Source: Pseudomonadota bacterium
GTDB lineage: Bacteria; Desulfobacterota; Anaeroferrophillalia; Anaeroferrophillales; Anaeroferrophillaceae
Direction: 5' to 3'
NCBI GenBank assembly: GCA_011042595.1
Contig: DQWO01000319.1
Coordinates: 1-6,051 of the forward strand
Length of the DNA stretch: 6,051 bases
In this document: piece after piece, positions 1 through 6,051 of the stretch
Layout: every line of letters begins with the position of its first letter
How positions within the stretch are numbered: position 1 is the stretch's first letter
Program-made: the position numbers and the translations under genes
The notes under the pieces: model-generated
Databases searched by the model: none
What the model saw: the letters and a program-made list of their open reading frames with translations, nothing else
What the model was told of the DNA's origin: nothing

Positions 1-1061
1 AAAGGCGCCACCACATCCACCAACCCGGCTTCGGCTACCGCCTTGGGCATTCCGTAGACCACACAGGAGGACGCGTCCTGGGCAATACTCACCACTCCGG
101 CACTTTTCATCTCCTGCAATCCTATTTTGCCGTCCGCCCCCATCCCGGTCATAATCACCCCGGTGGCCTTGGAACCATACTCCCGGGCCACCGAACGAAA
201 GAGATAATCCACCGACGGCTTACAGTTGTTTTCCGGCGGATCATCGGTGATCCGGATGATTTTGCTGTGGACATCGGCACCGCTGGCAACTTTCATCTGG
301 CTGCCGCCGGGGGCGATATAAATGGTATTTTTTTTCACCTGTTCACCATTAACCGCTTCTTTCACCTTCAGCTTACATTTTTTATCGAGACTGGCAGCCA
401 GGGATTTGGTAAATACCGGGGGCATATGCTGAACAATGAACACCGGCACCCCCAGATCAGCGGGAAGCTGCGGCAGCATGGCAGTCAAAGCGTTGGGTCC
501 GCCGGTGGAAATACCGATGGCCACCACCGTTGACTTTTCCGTTCGCTTCACCCGGGCCTTGGTCTGCCGAAGGATTTTAGCCGCTTCTCCGGGTTTTTTT
601 ATCGCCACTCGTGCCGGAGCCACCGGCCGTTTCCCCCGCAGCAGGCGGCGCAGCTGACGCTGCTGACCAAAAACCTTCAACCGCTGGGAAAGCTCTTTCT
701 GGATATAGGCAAGATTTTCTTCCGGGGTCTCCTTATCGGGTTTGAGGACAAAATCAAACGCCCCCAGTTCCAGGGCCTTCATGGTTATCTCGCCACCCCG
801 TTCGGTGAGTGAGCTAAACATCAGGCACTCCACATCCAGCTTTTCCTGCTGGATGGCTACCAGGGTCTCCAGCCCATTCATCACCGGCATTTCCACATCC
901 AGGGTCACCAGATCCGGCTTCAGTGATTTGATCCGGGACAGAGCAATTTTCCCATTATTGGCCGTCCCCACCACTTCAACACCGGAGATGGTTTTCAGCA
1001 CATCACCAATTATTTTCCGATACATGATCGTATCATCGACCACCAGGACCTTAATGTTCAT
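1..1061 (-). CDS. cheB: CheB: chemotaxis response regulator protein-glutamate methylesterase (3' end beyond window)
   Basis: CheB removes methyl groups from receptor glutamates (and can deamidate glutamines) in the cytoplasm, resetting receptor sensitivity when phosphorylated by CheA. I translated 353 codons from ATG at 1061; the frame is still open at base 1, and the protein should end soon after. Residues 1-120 form a receiver domain with acidic pocket D9/D10, phospho-acceptor D55 (in LDVEMPVMNG), switch S83 and K107 (in FVLKPD). Residues 126-176 are a strongly basic linker. From about 178 comes the methylesterase domain with the expected catalytic triad: S185 in GISTGGP, H212 in VQHMPP and D310 in MTGMGADG. 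The motif CKPSVDYLFRSVA is also typical. The start is supported by GGAGAG five to six bases upstream. It sits 29 bases after the MCP stop, so it is probably co-transcribed. The identification is secure; only the last few residues are unseen. Confidence 0.98.
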   Translation of the reverse strand, partial: MNIKVLVVDDTIMYRKIIGDVLKTISGVEVVGTANNGKIALSRIKSLKPDLVTLDVEMPVMNGLETLVAIQQEKLDVECLMFSSLTERGGEITMKALELGAFDFVLKPDKETPEENLAYIQKELSQRLKVFGQQRQLRRLLRGKRPVAPARVAIKKPGEAAKILRQTKARVKRTEKSTVVAIGISTGGPNALTAMLPQLPADLGVPVFIVQHMPPVFTKSLAASLDKKCKLKVKEAVNGEQVKKNTIYIAPGGSQMKVASGADVHSKIIRITDDPPENNCKPSVDYLFRSVAREYGSKATGVIMTGMGADGKIGLQEMKSAGVVSIAQDASSCVVYGMPKAVAEAGLVDVVAP

Positions 1062-1064
1062 TTT

Positions 1065-1070
1065 CTCTCC
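1065..1070 (-). promoter_or_regulatory. Ribosome binding site of cheB
   Basis: On the minus strand GGAGAG is followed by AAA and the ATG at 1061. It fixes the cheB start. It lies two bases downstream of a small inverted repeat (1073-1085). Confidence 0.85.
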
Positions 1071-1072
1071 AC

Positions 1073-1085
1073 TGGGACGTTCCCA
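1073..1085 (-). other. Small hairpin next to the cheB ribosome binding site
   Basis: The arms TGGGA and TCCCA are perfectly complementary (five base pairs) around a three-base loop. The hairpin fills most of the 29-base gap between the upstream MCP stop and cheB, and ends two bases before the Shine-Dalgarno sequence. No run of T follows, so it does not look like an intrinsic terminator. It could tune cheB translation or be chance; at this size both are plausible. Confidence 0.4.
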
Positions 1086-1090
1086 AAACC

Positions 1091-2734
1091 TTACAAAGTA
1101 AACTTATTGATCATCGCTTCCAATGCCGCCGCTACCTGACTGAGTTCAGCGGAATTTTGCTGAACCAGAGCACTGGAGTTGCTGTTTCCGGAAGCCAGTT
1201 CATTAACTTCTGCGATATCTTTAGCAATGTCCGCGGCAACCCCTGAAGTCTGGGCCACATTTTCGTTGACCTCGGCAATTCCCTGGGAGGCCTGACTGAC
1301 ATTTTCGGCAATTTCCTGGGTGGTAGACGACTGCTGATCCACCGCTTCGGCAATAGCGACAACTATCTCATCCACCTCATTGTTTACCCGGGATATTTCC
1401 TCAATCTCACGTACCGCGTTGCCAGTTGAATCCTGAATCCCCTTAATCCTGGCAGCTATCTCACCGGTAGCATCGGCAGTCTGCTGGGCCAGATCCTTGA
1501 TCTCGTTGGCCACCACCGCAAAGCCTTTGCCGGCCTCACCGGCCCGGGCTGCCTCAATCGTGGCATTCAAAGCCAGCAAATTAGTCTGTTCGGAGATTTC
1601 CTCGATGGTATCGGTTACTTTGCCAATCTCCTGGGCCGCCTGTCCCAGTTCGTTAATCCGTTCAGAAGCACTTTTCGTCTGAGTTACAGCCCGGTCAGTA
1701 ATCTGTCTGCCATGATCGGTATTCTTGACAATTTCAGCAATGGTAACACTCATCTCTTCGGCGCCAGCGGCGACGGTAGTCACATTGGTAGATGCCTCTT
1801 CCGATGCCGCGGCCACTGAACTCATGTTGGCATTCATCTCTTCGGCCGCGGCCGCCACGGTATTGGCCCGGCTGGCAGTATCCTCCGCCCCGCTGGCCAT
1901 GCTGGTGGCAATACCGTTTAATTCACCGGCGGACGACACCAGAGTATTCACATTCGCTTTAATATCTTTAAACATCTGGTTCAGATTACGGACCATCTTA
2001 TTGCAGGACGCCGCCAACTGGCCGATTTCATCCTGCTGCCGGATGTTCAGTGAACGACTCAAATCCCCCGAAGCCATGGCTTCGGCAAAAACCGCCGTTT
2101 CATTGATGGGATTGACCACCCCTTTCTGGCTCCAGACAACCACCAGGATCATGATCAAAATCCCGGCAAGCATGCAGACAACCTGGACAACAAACAGGGT
2201 TCTTACTTTTCCCTCCGCCTGTTTTTGCATCATCCCCACGGCCTTGTTCATGGTTTTCAACAGCGGCACATTATTCTCAAGGATATGTTTTACCGCCACC
2301 CCGTTCTGGCCGCCAAGAACTTTCCGCAGGCTGGCCTGAAAATCGGTCCAGATGGCGGAAACCTGGCGCAGCTGAGCGGCAGCCGGTTCACTGGCCGCCG
2401 GAATCACCCGTTTTACCCCTGAGGGATCCAGAGTAAGCGGCGCCGATCCGGATTCTATCAGGCTGGACAGAGTCAAATCAAAAACCTCCATGGTCTTTTG
2501 CAGTTGAGCCTTCATACCGGCTGAAACACTACCTTGCTCAGCTTTCTCCCGCAAGGCAATCAGCATCTCCTTGGTCATTTTCTGGGTCAGCATTCGTTGG
2601 CGACCGGCAAGGTTTATGACCACCCCATCATCTTTCTGCAATCCACTGATATAAATGGTAGCCGCAAACATAACCAGTGAAACGGCCAGCAGCAGCAAGC
2701 TGGCAACTGTCAATTTATACTTGATCTTGTTCAT
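1091..2734 (-). CDS. Methyl-accepting chemotaxis protein with PilJ/NarX-type periplasmic sensor
   Basis: This 547-residue transmembrane chemoreceptor should signal through CheW/CheA and be adapted by CheR/CheB. In order: TM1 about residues 9-29; a periplasmic domain about 30-178; TM2 about 179-201; a HAMP domain about 202-255 (P209, and DEIGQL near 235-240); then the coiled-coil signalling domain to the end. The periplasmic domain opens with [14 protein letters not shown] (40-53), the hallmark of the PilJ/NarX-like N-terminal domain (type IV pili methyl-accepting transducer N-term). The later [16 protein letters not shown] stretch also fits that family. The hairpin tip has [19 protein letters not shown] (382-400). 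Glu pairs at 298/299, 312/313 and 326/327 are likely methylation sites. The C-terminus NKFTL is not a CheR-docking pentapeptide. The start codon overlaps the cheW stop (ATGA), and AAGGAG lies seven bases upstream. The ligand is unknown; the NarX relation makes nitrate or another small anion only a guess. Confidence 0.97.
   Translation of the reverse strand: MNKIKYKLTVASLLLLAVSLVMFAATIYISGLQKDDGVVINLAGRQRMLTQKMTKEMLIALREKAEQGSVSAGMKAQLQKTMEVFDLTLSSLIESGSAPLTLDPSGVKRVIPAASEPAAAQLRQVSAIWTDFQASLRKVLGGQNGVAVKHILENNVPLLKTMNKAVGMMQKQAEGKVRTLFVVQVVCMLAGILIMILVVVWSQKGVVNPINETAVFAEAMASGDLSRSLNIRQQDEIGQLAASCNKMVRNLNQMFKDIKANVNTLVSSAGELNGIATSMASGAEDTASRANTVAAAAEEMNANMSSVAAASEEASTNVTTVAAGAEEMSVTIAEIVKNTDHGRQITDRAVTQTKSASERINELGQAAQEIGKVTDTIEEISEQTNLLALNATIEAARAGEAGKGFAVVANEIKDLAQQTADATGEIAARIKGIQDSTGNAVREIEEISRVNNEVDEIVVAIAEAVDQQSSTTQEIAENVSQASQGIAEVNENVAQTSGVAADIAKDIAEVNELASGNSNSSALVQQNSAELSQVAAALEAMINKFTL
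2731..2734 (-). promoter_or_regulatory. ATGA stop/start overlap coupling cheW to the MCP
   Basis: The cheW stop TGA (2733-2731) overlaps the ATG of the next gene (2734-2732). The MCP's own Shine-Dalgarno AAGGAG (2747-2742) lies inside the end of cheW. This arrangement usually means translational coupling, which would keep adaptor and receptor output linked. Coupling is inferred from layout only. Confidence 0.85.
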
Positions 2735-3225
2735 CCGTTTTCTCCTTTTTTCTCCCCTGTCAGCACCGCTTCCACATCCAGAATACTGATCAGGGCATCC
2801 TCCAGTTTACAAGCGCCGCTGAAAAATGTTCCCTTTTTAAGATCAATATTGGCCGGTGGCGGCGTAATCTGTGAAGCTGAAATGGTCACCACATCCTTGA
2901 TGCCATCCACCAGCAGGCCGATATATTCATCATCACGATCGACAATTATCACCCGGCTCTTGCCGCCCATGGAGCAAGGAGCCAAACCAAGTTTTTTGCC
3001 TAAATTGATCACCGTTACGATGCGGCCGCGCAGGTTCATGATCCCCACCACATAATCCGGCGACAAAGGCACCTGGGTAAGCTCCAGATTGCGATTGATT
3101 TCCTGCACCCATTTAATATCGAGGCCACAGAGCAATTCATCGATGACAAAACAGGCAAGCTGCATTGTTTCATCAACCGCCGATTTTTCCATCCCGGCCT
3201 GAGGAACCTGATTATTTCCAGCCAT
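2731..3225 (-). CDS. cheW: CheW: chemotaxis coupling (scaffold) protein
   Basis: CheW is the cytoplasmic SH3-like adaptor that links receptor hairpin tips to the kinase CheA in signalling arrays. The product is 164 residues, normal for a single-domain CheW. The fold begins near residue 21 (MQLACFVIDELLCGLDI); the first 20 residues are a poorly conserved tail. Diagnostic stretches are YVVGIMNLRGRIVTVINL (58-75), holding N64, R66 and G67 equivalent to the receptor-contact region of known CheW proteins, then EYIGLLVDGIKDVV, and a closing ALISILDVEAVL helix region. The start at 3225 has AAAGGAG eight bases upstream; later ATGs (codons 12 and 21) lack this support. It stands between two MCP genes and overlaps the downstream one by four bases, so it probably serves these receptors. 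No CheA lies in the window, so its kinase partner is unseen. Confidence 0.98.
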   Translation of the reverse strand: MAGNNQVPQAGMEKSAVDETMQLACFVIDELLCGLDIKWVQEINRNLELTQVPLSPDYVVGIMNLRGRIVTVINLGKKLGLAPCSMGGKSRVIIVDRDDEYIGLLVDGIKDVVTISASQITPPPANIDLKKGTFFSGACKLEDALISILDVEAVLTGEKKGENG

Positions 3226-3233
3226 GGGTCGTT

Positions 3234-3240
3234 CTCCTTT
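3234..3240 (-). promoter_or_regulatory. Ribosome binding site of cheW
   Basis: AAAGGAG lies eight bases upstream of the ATG at 3225. It decides between this start and the internal ATGs at codons 12 and 21. Confidence 0.85.
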
Positions 3241-3270
3241 TTAAATTCAGTTCTCGATTGTTTTATTTAT

Positions 3271-3293
3271 TTCTCACATAGGCACAAAGGCAC
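3271..3293 (-). repeat. Intergenic 23-base repeat, copy A (inverted relative to copy B)
   Basis: Read on the minus strand, this 23-base segment matches the plus strand at 5494-5516 at 20 of 23 positions. It carries loose eight-base units of the form TTTGTGCC then TATGTGAG. It begins nine bases after the stop of the 703-residue MCP, inside the 77-base gap before cheW. I see no T-run or strong hairpin that would make it an intrinsic terminator. It looks like a short dispersed intergenic element of unknown role. Confidence 0.6.
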
Positions 3294-3302
3294 TGGGAAT
3301 GT

Positions 3303-5414
3303 TCAAACCGTAAACTGGCCCATAAGTTCCTTCAATTTCTCCGCCACCTGACTCAGTTCTTCGGCGCTCTGGCGTACCTGGGCACTGGAATTGCTCATTT
3401 CACTGGCCGATTCATTGACATCGGCAATGTCTTTGGCAATGGTTCCCGAAACCTCGGTGGTCTGGGCCACATTCTCATTTACCTCGGTTATACCCTGGGA
3501 GGTCTGGGCAATATTATCGGCAATCTCCTGGGTAGTGGAAGCCTGCTGTTCCACCGCCGTGGCAATGGTTGTGACGATACCATCCACCTCATCGTTGATC
3601 CGGGCAATTTCATTGATTTCGGTCACCGTCGCCCCGGTAGAATCCTGGATTCCCTTGATTTTGGCGGCAATCTCGCCGGTAGCCGCCGCCGTCTGCTGGG
3701 CCAGGTCCTTGATCTCGTTGGCCACCACTGCAAAGCCTTTGCCGGCCTCACCGGCCCGGGCCGCCTCAATCGTAGCGTTGAGAGCCAGCAGGTTGGTCTG
3801 GGAGGAGATGGCATTGATGGTTTCTGTTACCTTGCCAATCTCCTGGGCCGCCTGGCCCAGTTCATCAATCCGGCCAGCGGCATTTTTGCCCTGGACAACT
3901 GAGCGACCGACTATTTCCTTGGCATTTTCAGCATTTTTGGCAATCTCCCCAACAGTGGCACTCATTTCTTCACTGCCGGAAGCCACCGTATTGACATTCA
4001 CGGACGCTTCTTCCATTGCCGCCGCCACCGAACTCATATTGGCATTCATCTCCTCGGCCGCGGTGGCGACATTATTGGCTTTCCCGGCAGTATTATCGGC
4101 CCCGGTTGCCAACTGGCCGGAAATTGCATTCAACTCCGTTGACGATGAAGCCATGGTTTCTACTCCATCCATAGTTTCCCGAATCATGCCTTTCAATGCC
4201 TGGCCCATCTTATTAAGGGCGGCAATCAAGGCACCGACCTCATCCTGCTGTTTGACCTCCAACTCACTGGTAAAATCACCGGTAGCCATGGTTTCGGCAA
4301 ACTCCACCCCACGATTCAACGGCCCGACAATCCCCCGGGTAATCAATATCCCCAGGACCAGGGCCAGAACCACGGCGCCAACAACCATGACCGCCACCAG
4401 CCAGAGAGCTGAGCTGGCGGTTTTTTTGCTGCCGGCCACCGCCGCCTGTATCTCTTTACCAACCATTGATTCCAGGACATCAAGGGAATCATCCATGGTC
4501 TTTACGGTCTCCAGCAAATCCTGGAGATCAAGATACTGCTCGGTCTTCAGCGAATCATACTCTTCCTCGACGTATTCCTGGAGCTCGTTGAAGCTGTTCC
4601 TTAACGCCTCCACCCTGGTTTCGCTGGCCATAGTCAGCATCATTTTATGCTGATCCACCGGAGCGGACATAACCGTCTTGCCCATCTCGTATAAATTGTT
4701 ATTAGCCTCTTTACAGGCAGTCAACAACTCCATCAGCTCTTCATTATCAACCTGAAAATCTGCCAGCCAGCGGCTGAACTCACTTTCTTCCGGCTCAATC
4801 AGCCCGGGGAAATCCGGTTGATAGTAGTTGATCGTTTTCTGCAGGGCCGCCAGCCATTGGCTGTTGGCATCCTTCACATGGTAAATAAAGGCCGGCAGGG
4901 TATAATGGACATCCTCAAAGATAAAACGAAAATCTTTCAATATCTCGCATAAAGGCACAATTGCCTCTACATGCTTATCCAATTGCTGCAGTTCCTGGCG
5001 CAATGGGGCAACCTGTTTTTGTACCGCGGGGTCGCCTTTTTGGACAATGATGGTCATTTTATCATGAACATACATTTTACCGGCGGCGCTGTTCTTGAAT
5101 TTTTGGCTTTCGGTCCCCAATTCGAACATGGAAAACCACATGTCCAAATCTCCCAACCACTCCTTGATATCCGCATTAATCTTGTCCAGGCCGTCTTCAG
5201 CCCCCAGCAATTCATTGACACTCTGGACCACCTGCCCCAGGGTAATTTTGGCTTCCATGACCACATCCTTGGACGGCACCTTTTCCTCCACCACTAACTG
5301 GCCGTTCCTGGCCACCTTTTTAACCATAAATACCCCGGTTACCCCAACAATCGTTACCAGGACGGCCATGACCAGGAATGATCCCAACAGTTTTTTCGCA
5401 ATTGTTAATTTCAT
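3303..5414 (-). CDS. Methyl-accepting chemotaxis protein with large CZB-like periplasmic domain
   Basis: This is a 703-residue chemoreceptor. Layout: TM1 about residues 10-31; a periplasmic region of about 300 residues (32-333), larger than the usual four-helix sensor; TM2 about 336-358; HAMP about 359-412 (P365, DEVGAL near 391-396); then the signalling coiled coil. The tip has [19 protein letters not shown] ending at E556. Glu pairs at 454/455, 468/469 and 482/483 are likely methylation sites. The C-terminus ends GQFTV, with no CheR-docking pentapeptide. Within the sensor, residues 184-242 have the spacing of a chemoreceptor zinc-binding (CZB) motif, but the ligand positions are N184, S211, N238 and Y242. 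The frame is open up to ATG 5489, but I chose 5414: GGAGAGG sits just upstream, and [13 protein letters not shown] is a normal N-terminus leading into TM1, while the 25 extra residues are unlike a receptor start. The ligand is unknown. HBM-like or novel helical folds are alternatives for the sensor. Confidence 0.97.
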   Translation of the reverse strand: MKLTIAKKLLGSFLVMAVLVTIVGVTGVFMVKKVARNGQLVVEEKVPSKDVVMEAKITLGQVVQSVNELLGAEDGLDKINADIKEWLGDLDMWFSMFELGTESQKFKNSAAGKMYVHDKMTIIVQKGDPAVQKQVAPLRQELQQLDKHVEAIVPLCEILKDFRFIFEDVHYTLPAFIYHVKDANSQWLAALQKTINYYQPDFPGLIEPEESEFSRWLADFQVDNEELMELLTACKEANNNLYEMGKTVMSAPVDQHKMMLTMASETRVEALRNSFNELQEYVEEEYDSLKTEQYLDLQDLLETVKTMDDSLDVLESMVGKEIQAAVAGSKKTASSALWLVAVMVVGAVVLALVLGILITRGIVGPLNRGVEFAETMATGDFTSELEVKQQDEVGALIAALNKMGQALKGMIRETMDGVETMASSSTELNAISGQLATGADNTAGKANNVATAAEEMNANMSSVAAAMEEASVNVNTVASGSEEMSATVGEIAKNAENAKEIVGRSVVQGKNAAGRIDELGQAAQEIGKVTETINAISSQTNLLALNATIEAARAGEAGKGFAVVANEIKDLAQQTAAATGEIAAKIKGIQDSTGATVTEINEIARINDEVDGIVTTIATAVEQQASTTQEIADNIAQTSQGITEVNENVAQTTEVSGTIAKDIADVNESASEMSNSSAQVRQSAEELSQVAEKLKELMGQFTV

Positions 5415-5417
5415 TTT

Positions 5418-5424
5418 CCTCTCC
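5418..5424 (-). promoter_or_regulatory. Ribosome binding site setting the MCP start at 5414
   Basis: GGAGAGG is followed by AAA and ATG, so the GGAG core is six bases from the start codon. The in-frame ATGs further upstream (5489, 5429) lack a comparable site, so this decides the start. Confidence 0.85.
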
Positions 5425-5493
5425 AGCATTATTGTTTTTTCCCAGCAATGCGGGGAATTAAAATATAATTTTTCATCATTTTCATTCATCTTT

Positions 5494-5516
5494 GTGTCTT
5501 TGTGCCTCTGTGAGAG
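5494..5516 (+). repeat. Intergenic 23-base repeat, copy B (inverted relative to copy A)
   Basis: Including the flanking TTT at 5491-5493, the plus strand reads as three near-tandem eight-base units: TTTGTGTC, TTTGTGCC and TCTGTGAG. The 23 bases match the minus strand at 3271-3293 in 20 positions. The copy lies 79 bases upstream of the 703-residue MCP's start, so the two copies bracket that gene in opposite orientation. The end (5506-5516) also folds as a tiny CTCT/AGAG stem. Function is unknown. Confidence 0.6.
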
Positions 5517-5539
5517 TCATCTTACTTTTCACAAAACCA

Positions 5540-6051
5540 TCAAAGTTTAAACCGACTCATCAACCCATTCAATTCCGCCGCCAGCTGCTTTAGCTCTTCG
5601 GCACTCTGGCGCACCTGGGCGCTGGCATTGCTCATGGACCCAGCCGCCTCATTTACTTCGGCAATTTCCTGGGCGATGGTTCCCGAGACCTCGGATGTCT
5701 GGACAATATTTTCGTTCACTTCCCCAAGCCCCGATGAAGCCTGGGCAATATTTTCGGCTATTTCCTGGGTAGTGGATGCCTGTTCATCAACAGCAGTGGA
5801 AATAGTCGCAACAATCTCGTCCACCTCCTTGTTTATCCGGGAAATCTCGTTGATCTCGGTAACCGTAGCATCAGTGGAATCCTGAATTCCCTTAATTTTG
5901 GCGGCGATCTCCCCGGTAGCTGCCGCCGTCTGCTGGGCCAGGTCTTTGATCTCGTTGGCCACCACGGCAAAACCCTTGCCGGCTTCGCCAGCCCGGGCCG
6001 CCTCAATCGTGGCGTTGAGAGCCAAAAGGTTGGTCTGGGAAGAAATAGCGT
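5540..6051 (-). CDS. Methyl-accepting chemotaxis protein, C-terminal signalling domain only (5' end beyond window)
   Basis: Only the last 169 residues and the TGA stop are inside the window; the frame is open through base 6051, so TMs, HAMP and sensor are off the right edge. The visible part starts [16 protein letters not shown] at the hairpin tip and covers the whole descending signalling helix. It has the same 147-residue length from the tip glutamate (of RAGE) to the end as the other two MCPs here. It would contact CheW/CheA at the tip and be methylated further down (SAEEL near the end). The C-terminus is MSRFKL, again without a CheR-docking pentapeptide. A TTG at 6025 is an internal leucine of the conserved NLLALN motif, not a start. 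It is closest to the neighbouring 703-residue MCP, with 59 identical residues around the tip, indicating duplication. Confidence 0.96.
   Translation of the reverse strand, partial: AISSQTNLLALNATIEAARAGEAGKGFAVVANEIKDLAQQTAAATGEIAAKIKGIQDSTDATVTEINEISRINKEVDEIVATISTAVDEQASTTQEIAENIAQASSGLGEVNENIVQTSEVSGTIAQEIAEVNEAAGSMSNASAQVRQSAEELKQLAAELNGLMSRFKL

Larger units (their letters stand above)
5415..5539. other. 125-base AT-rich gap between two MCP genes
   Basis: This gap separates the stop of the partial MCP from the start of the 703-residue MCP. It holds the downstream gene's ribosome binding site, a copy of the 23-base intergenic repeat (5494-5516), an AT-rich stretch around 5458-5485, and an imperfect inverted repeat (arms 5439-5443 and 5453-5457). 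No convincing terminator or -35/-10 promoter pair is visible. It is the widest gap in the window, so an internal promoter here is possible but not shown. Confidence 0.6.

Noticed and set aside
328..335. Run of eight A on the coding strand of cheB (also seven-base runs at 594-600 and 4421-4427) as a frameshift site
   Set aside because: Each run encodes ordinary lysines in an intact frame, with conserved domain sequence continuing on both sides. There is no sign of programmed slippage.
1725..2339. A 204-codon plus-strand frame opposite the PilJ-type MCP
   Set aside because: It is a shadow of the MCP coding sequence with no recognisable protein features.
3391..4653. A 420-codon open frame on the plus strand, opposite the 703-residue MCP
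   Set aside because: It is fully antisense to a certain MCP. Long antisense frames arise easily from the Ala/Glu-rich coiled-coil coding sequence, and similar ones occur opposite the other MCPs. Its product has no recognisable domain.
5439..5457. Inverted repeat TTCCC/GGGAA as an intrinsic terminator
   Set aside because: The stem is short with an internal mismatch, and on the minus strand it is followed by A residues, not T. On the plus strand nothing needs terminating and no T-run follows.
5462..5469. TATAAT/TATATT-like sequence as an internal promoter
   Set aside because: It lies in AT-rich DNA where such matches are expected, and no acceptable -35 box is found at the right distance on either strand.
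5415..5489. N-terminal extension of the 703-residue MCP to an ATG at 5489
   Set aside because: The extra 25 residues come before a normal MCP N-terminus ([10 protein letters not shown] then TM1). The strong GGAGAGG sits directly before 5414, inside the supposed extension.
5095..5550. A 151-codon plus-strand frame spanning the MCP N-terminus and the gap
   Set aside because: It is mostly antisense to the MCP and runs across the intergenic repeat; I see no supporting ribosome binding site or domain.
5540..6025. A short separate gene starting at TTG 6025
   Set aside because: That TTG encodes a leucine in the conserved NLLALN tip motif, and the frame continues open upstream to the window edge. 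It is the end of a larger MCP.

Overview
This window is a slice of a bacterial chemotaxis (methyl-accepting signalling) gene cluster. Every gene I can support lies on the minus strand, so transcription runs from right to left. In transcription order it holds: the C-terminal end of one methyl-accepting chemotaxis protein (MCP; 5540-6051, N-terminus off the right edge); a complete MCP with a large periplasmic sensor (3303-5414); the coupling protein CheW (2731-3225); a second complete MCP with a PilJ/NarX-type sensor (1091-2734); and the receptor methylesterase CheB (1-1061, with only a few C-terminal residues off the left edge). CheW and the MCP after it overlap by four bases, and CheB follows the MCP stop by 29 bases. 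The 77-base and 125-base gaps on either side of the 703-residue MCP are wider and share a short inverted repeat.

Together the genes cover signal detection (three receptors), coupling to the kinase (CheW) and adaptation (CheB). The kinase CheA, the methyltransferase CheR and CheY are not in the window and may lie beyond either edge. The receptors carry regularly spaced Glu-Glu methylation sites that fit CheB as their partner. The two visible receptor C-termini and the partial one all lack a terminal aromatic CheR-docking pentapeptide.

G+C looks like about half (estimated by eye). The receptor style suggests a Gram-negative, probably Desulfobacterota/deltaproteobacterial, host: a PilJ-type N-terminal domain, a nearly invariant hairpin tip in tandem paralogues, and a separate CheB with a long basic linker. 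This assignment is inferred from family resemblance, not from a search.

Most of the window is ordinary chemotaxis machinery and I see no wholly new system. The best leads are: (1) the 703-residue MCP's periplasmic domain matches the spacing of a chemoreceptor zinc-binding (CZB) motif, yet all four zinc-ligand positions are substituted; (2) a 23-base near-identical repeat lies in inverted orientation in both gaps flanking that same gene; (3) the signalling cores of two neighbouring MCPs are identical over 59 residues, with only silent DNA differences.
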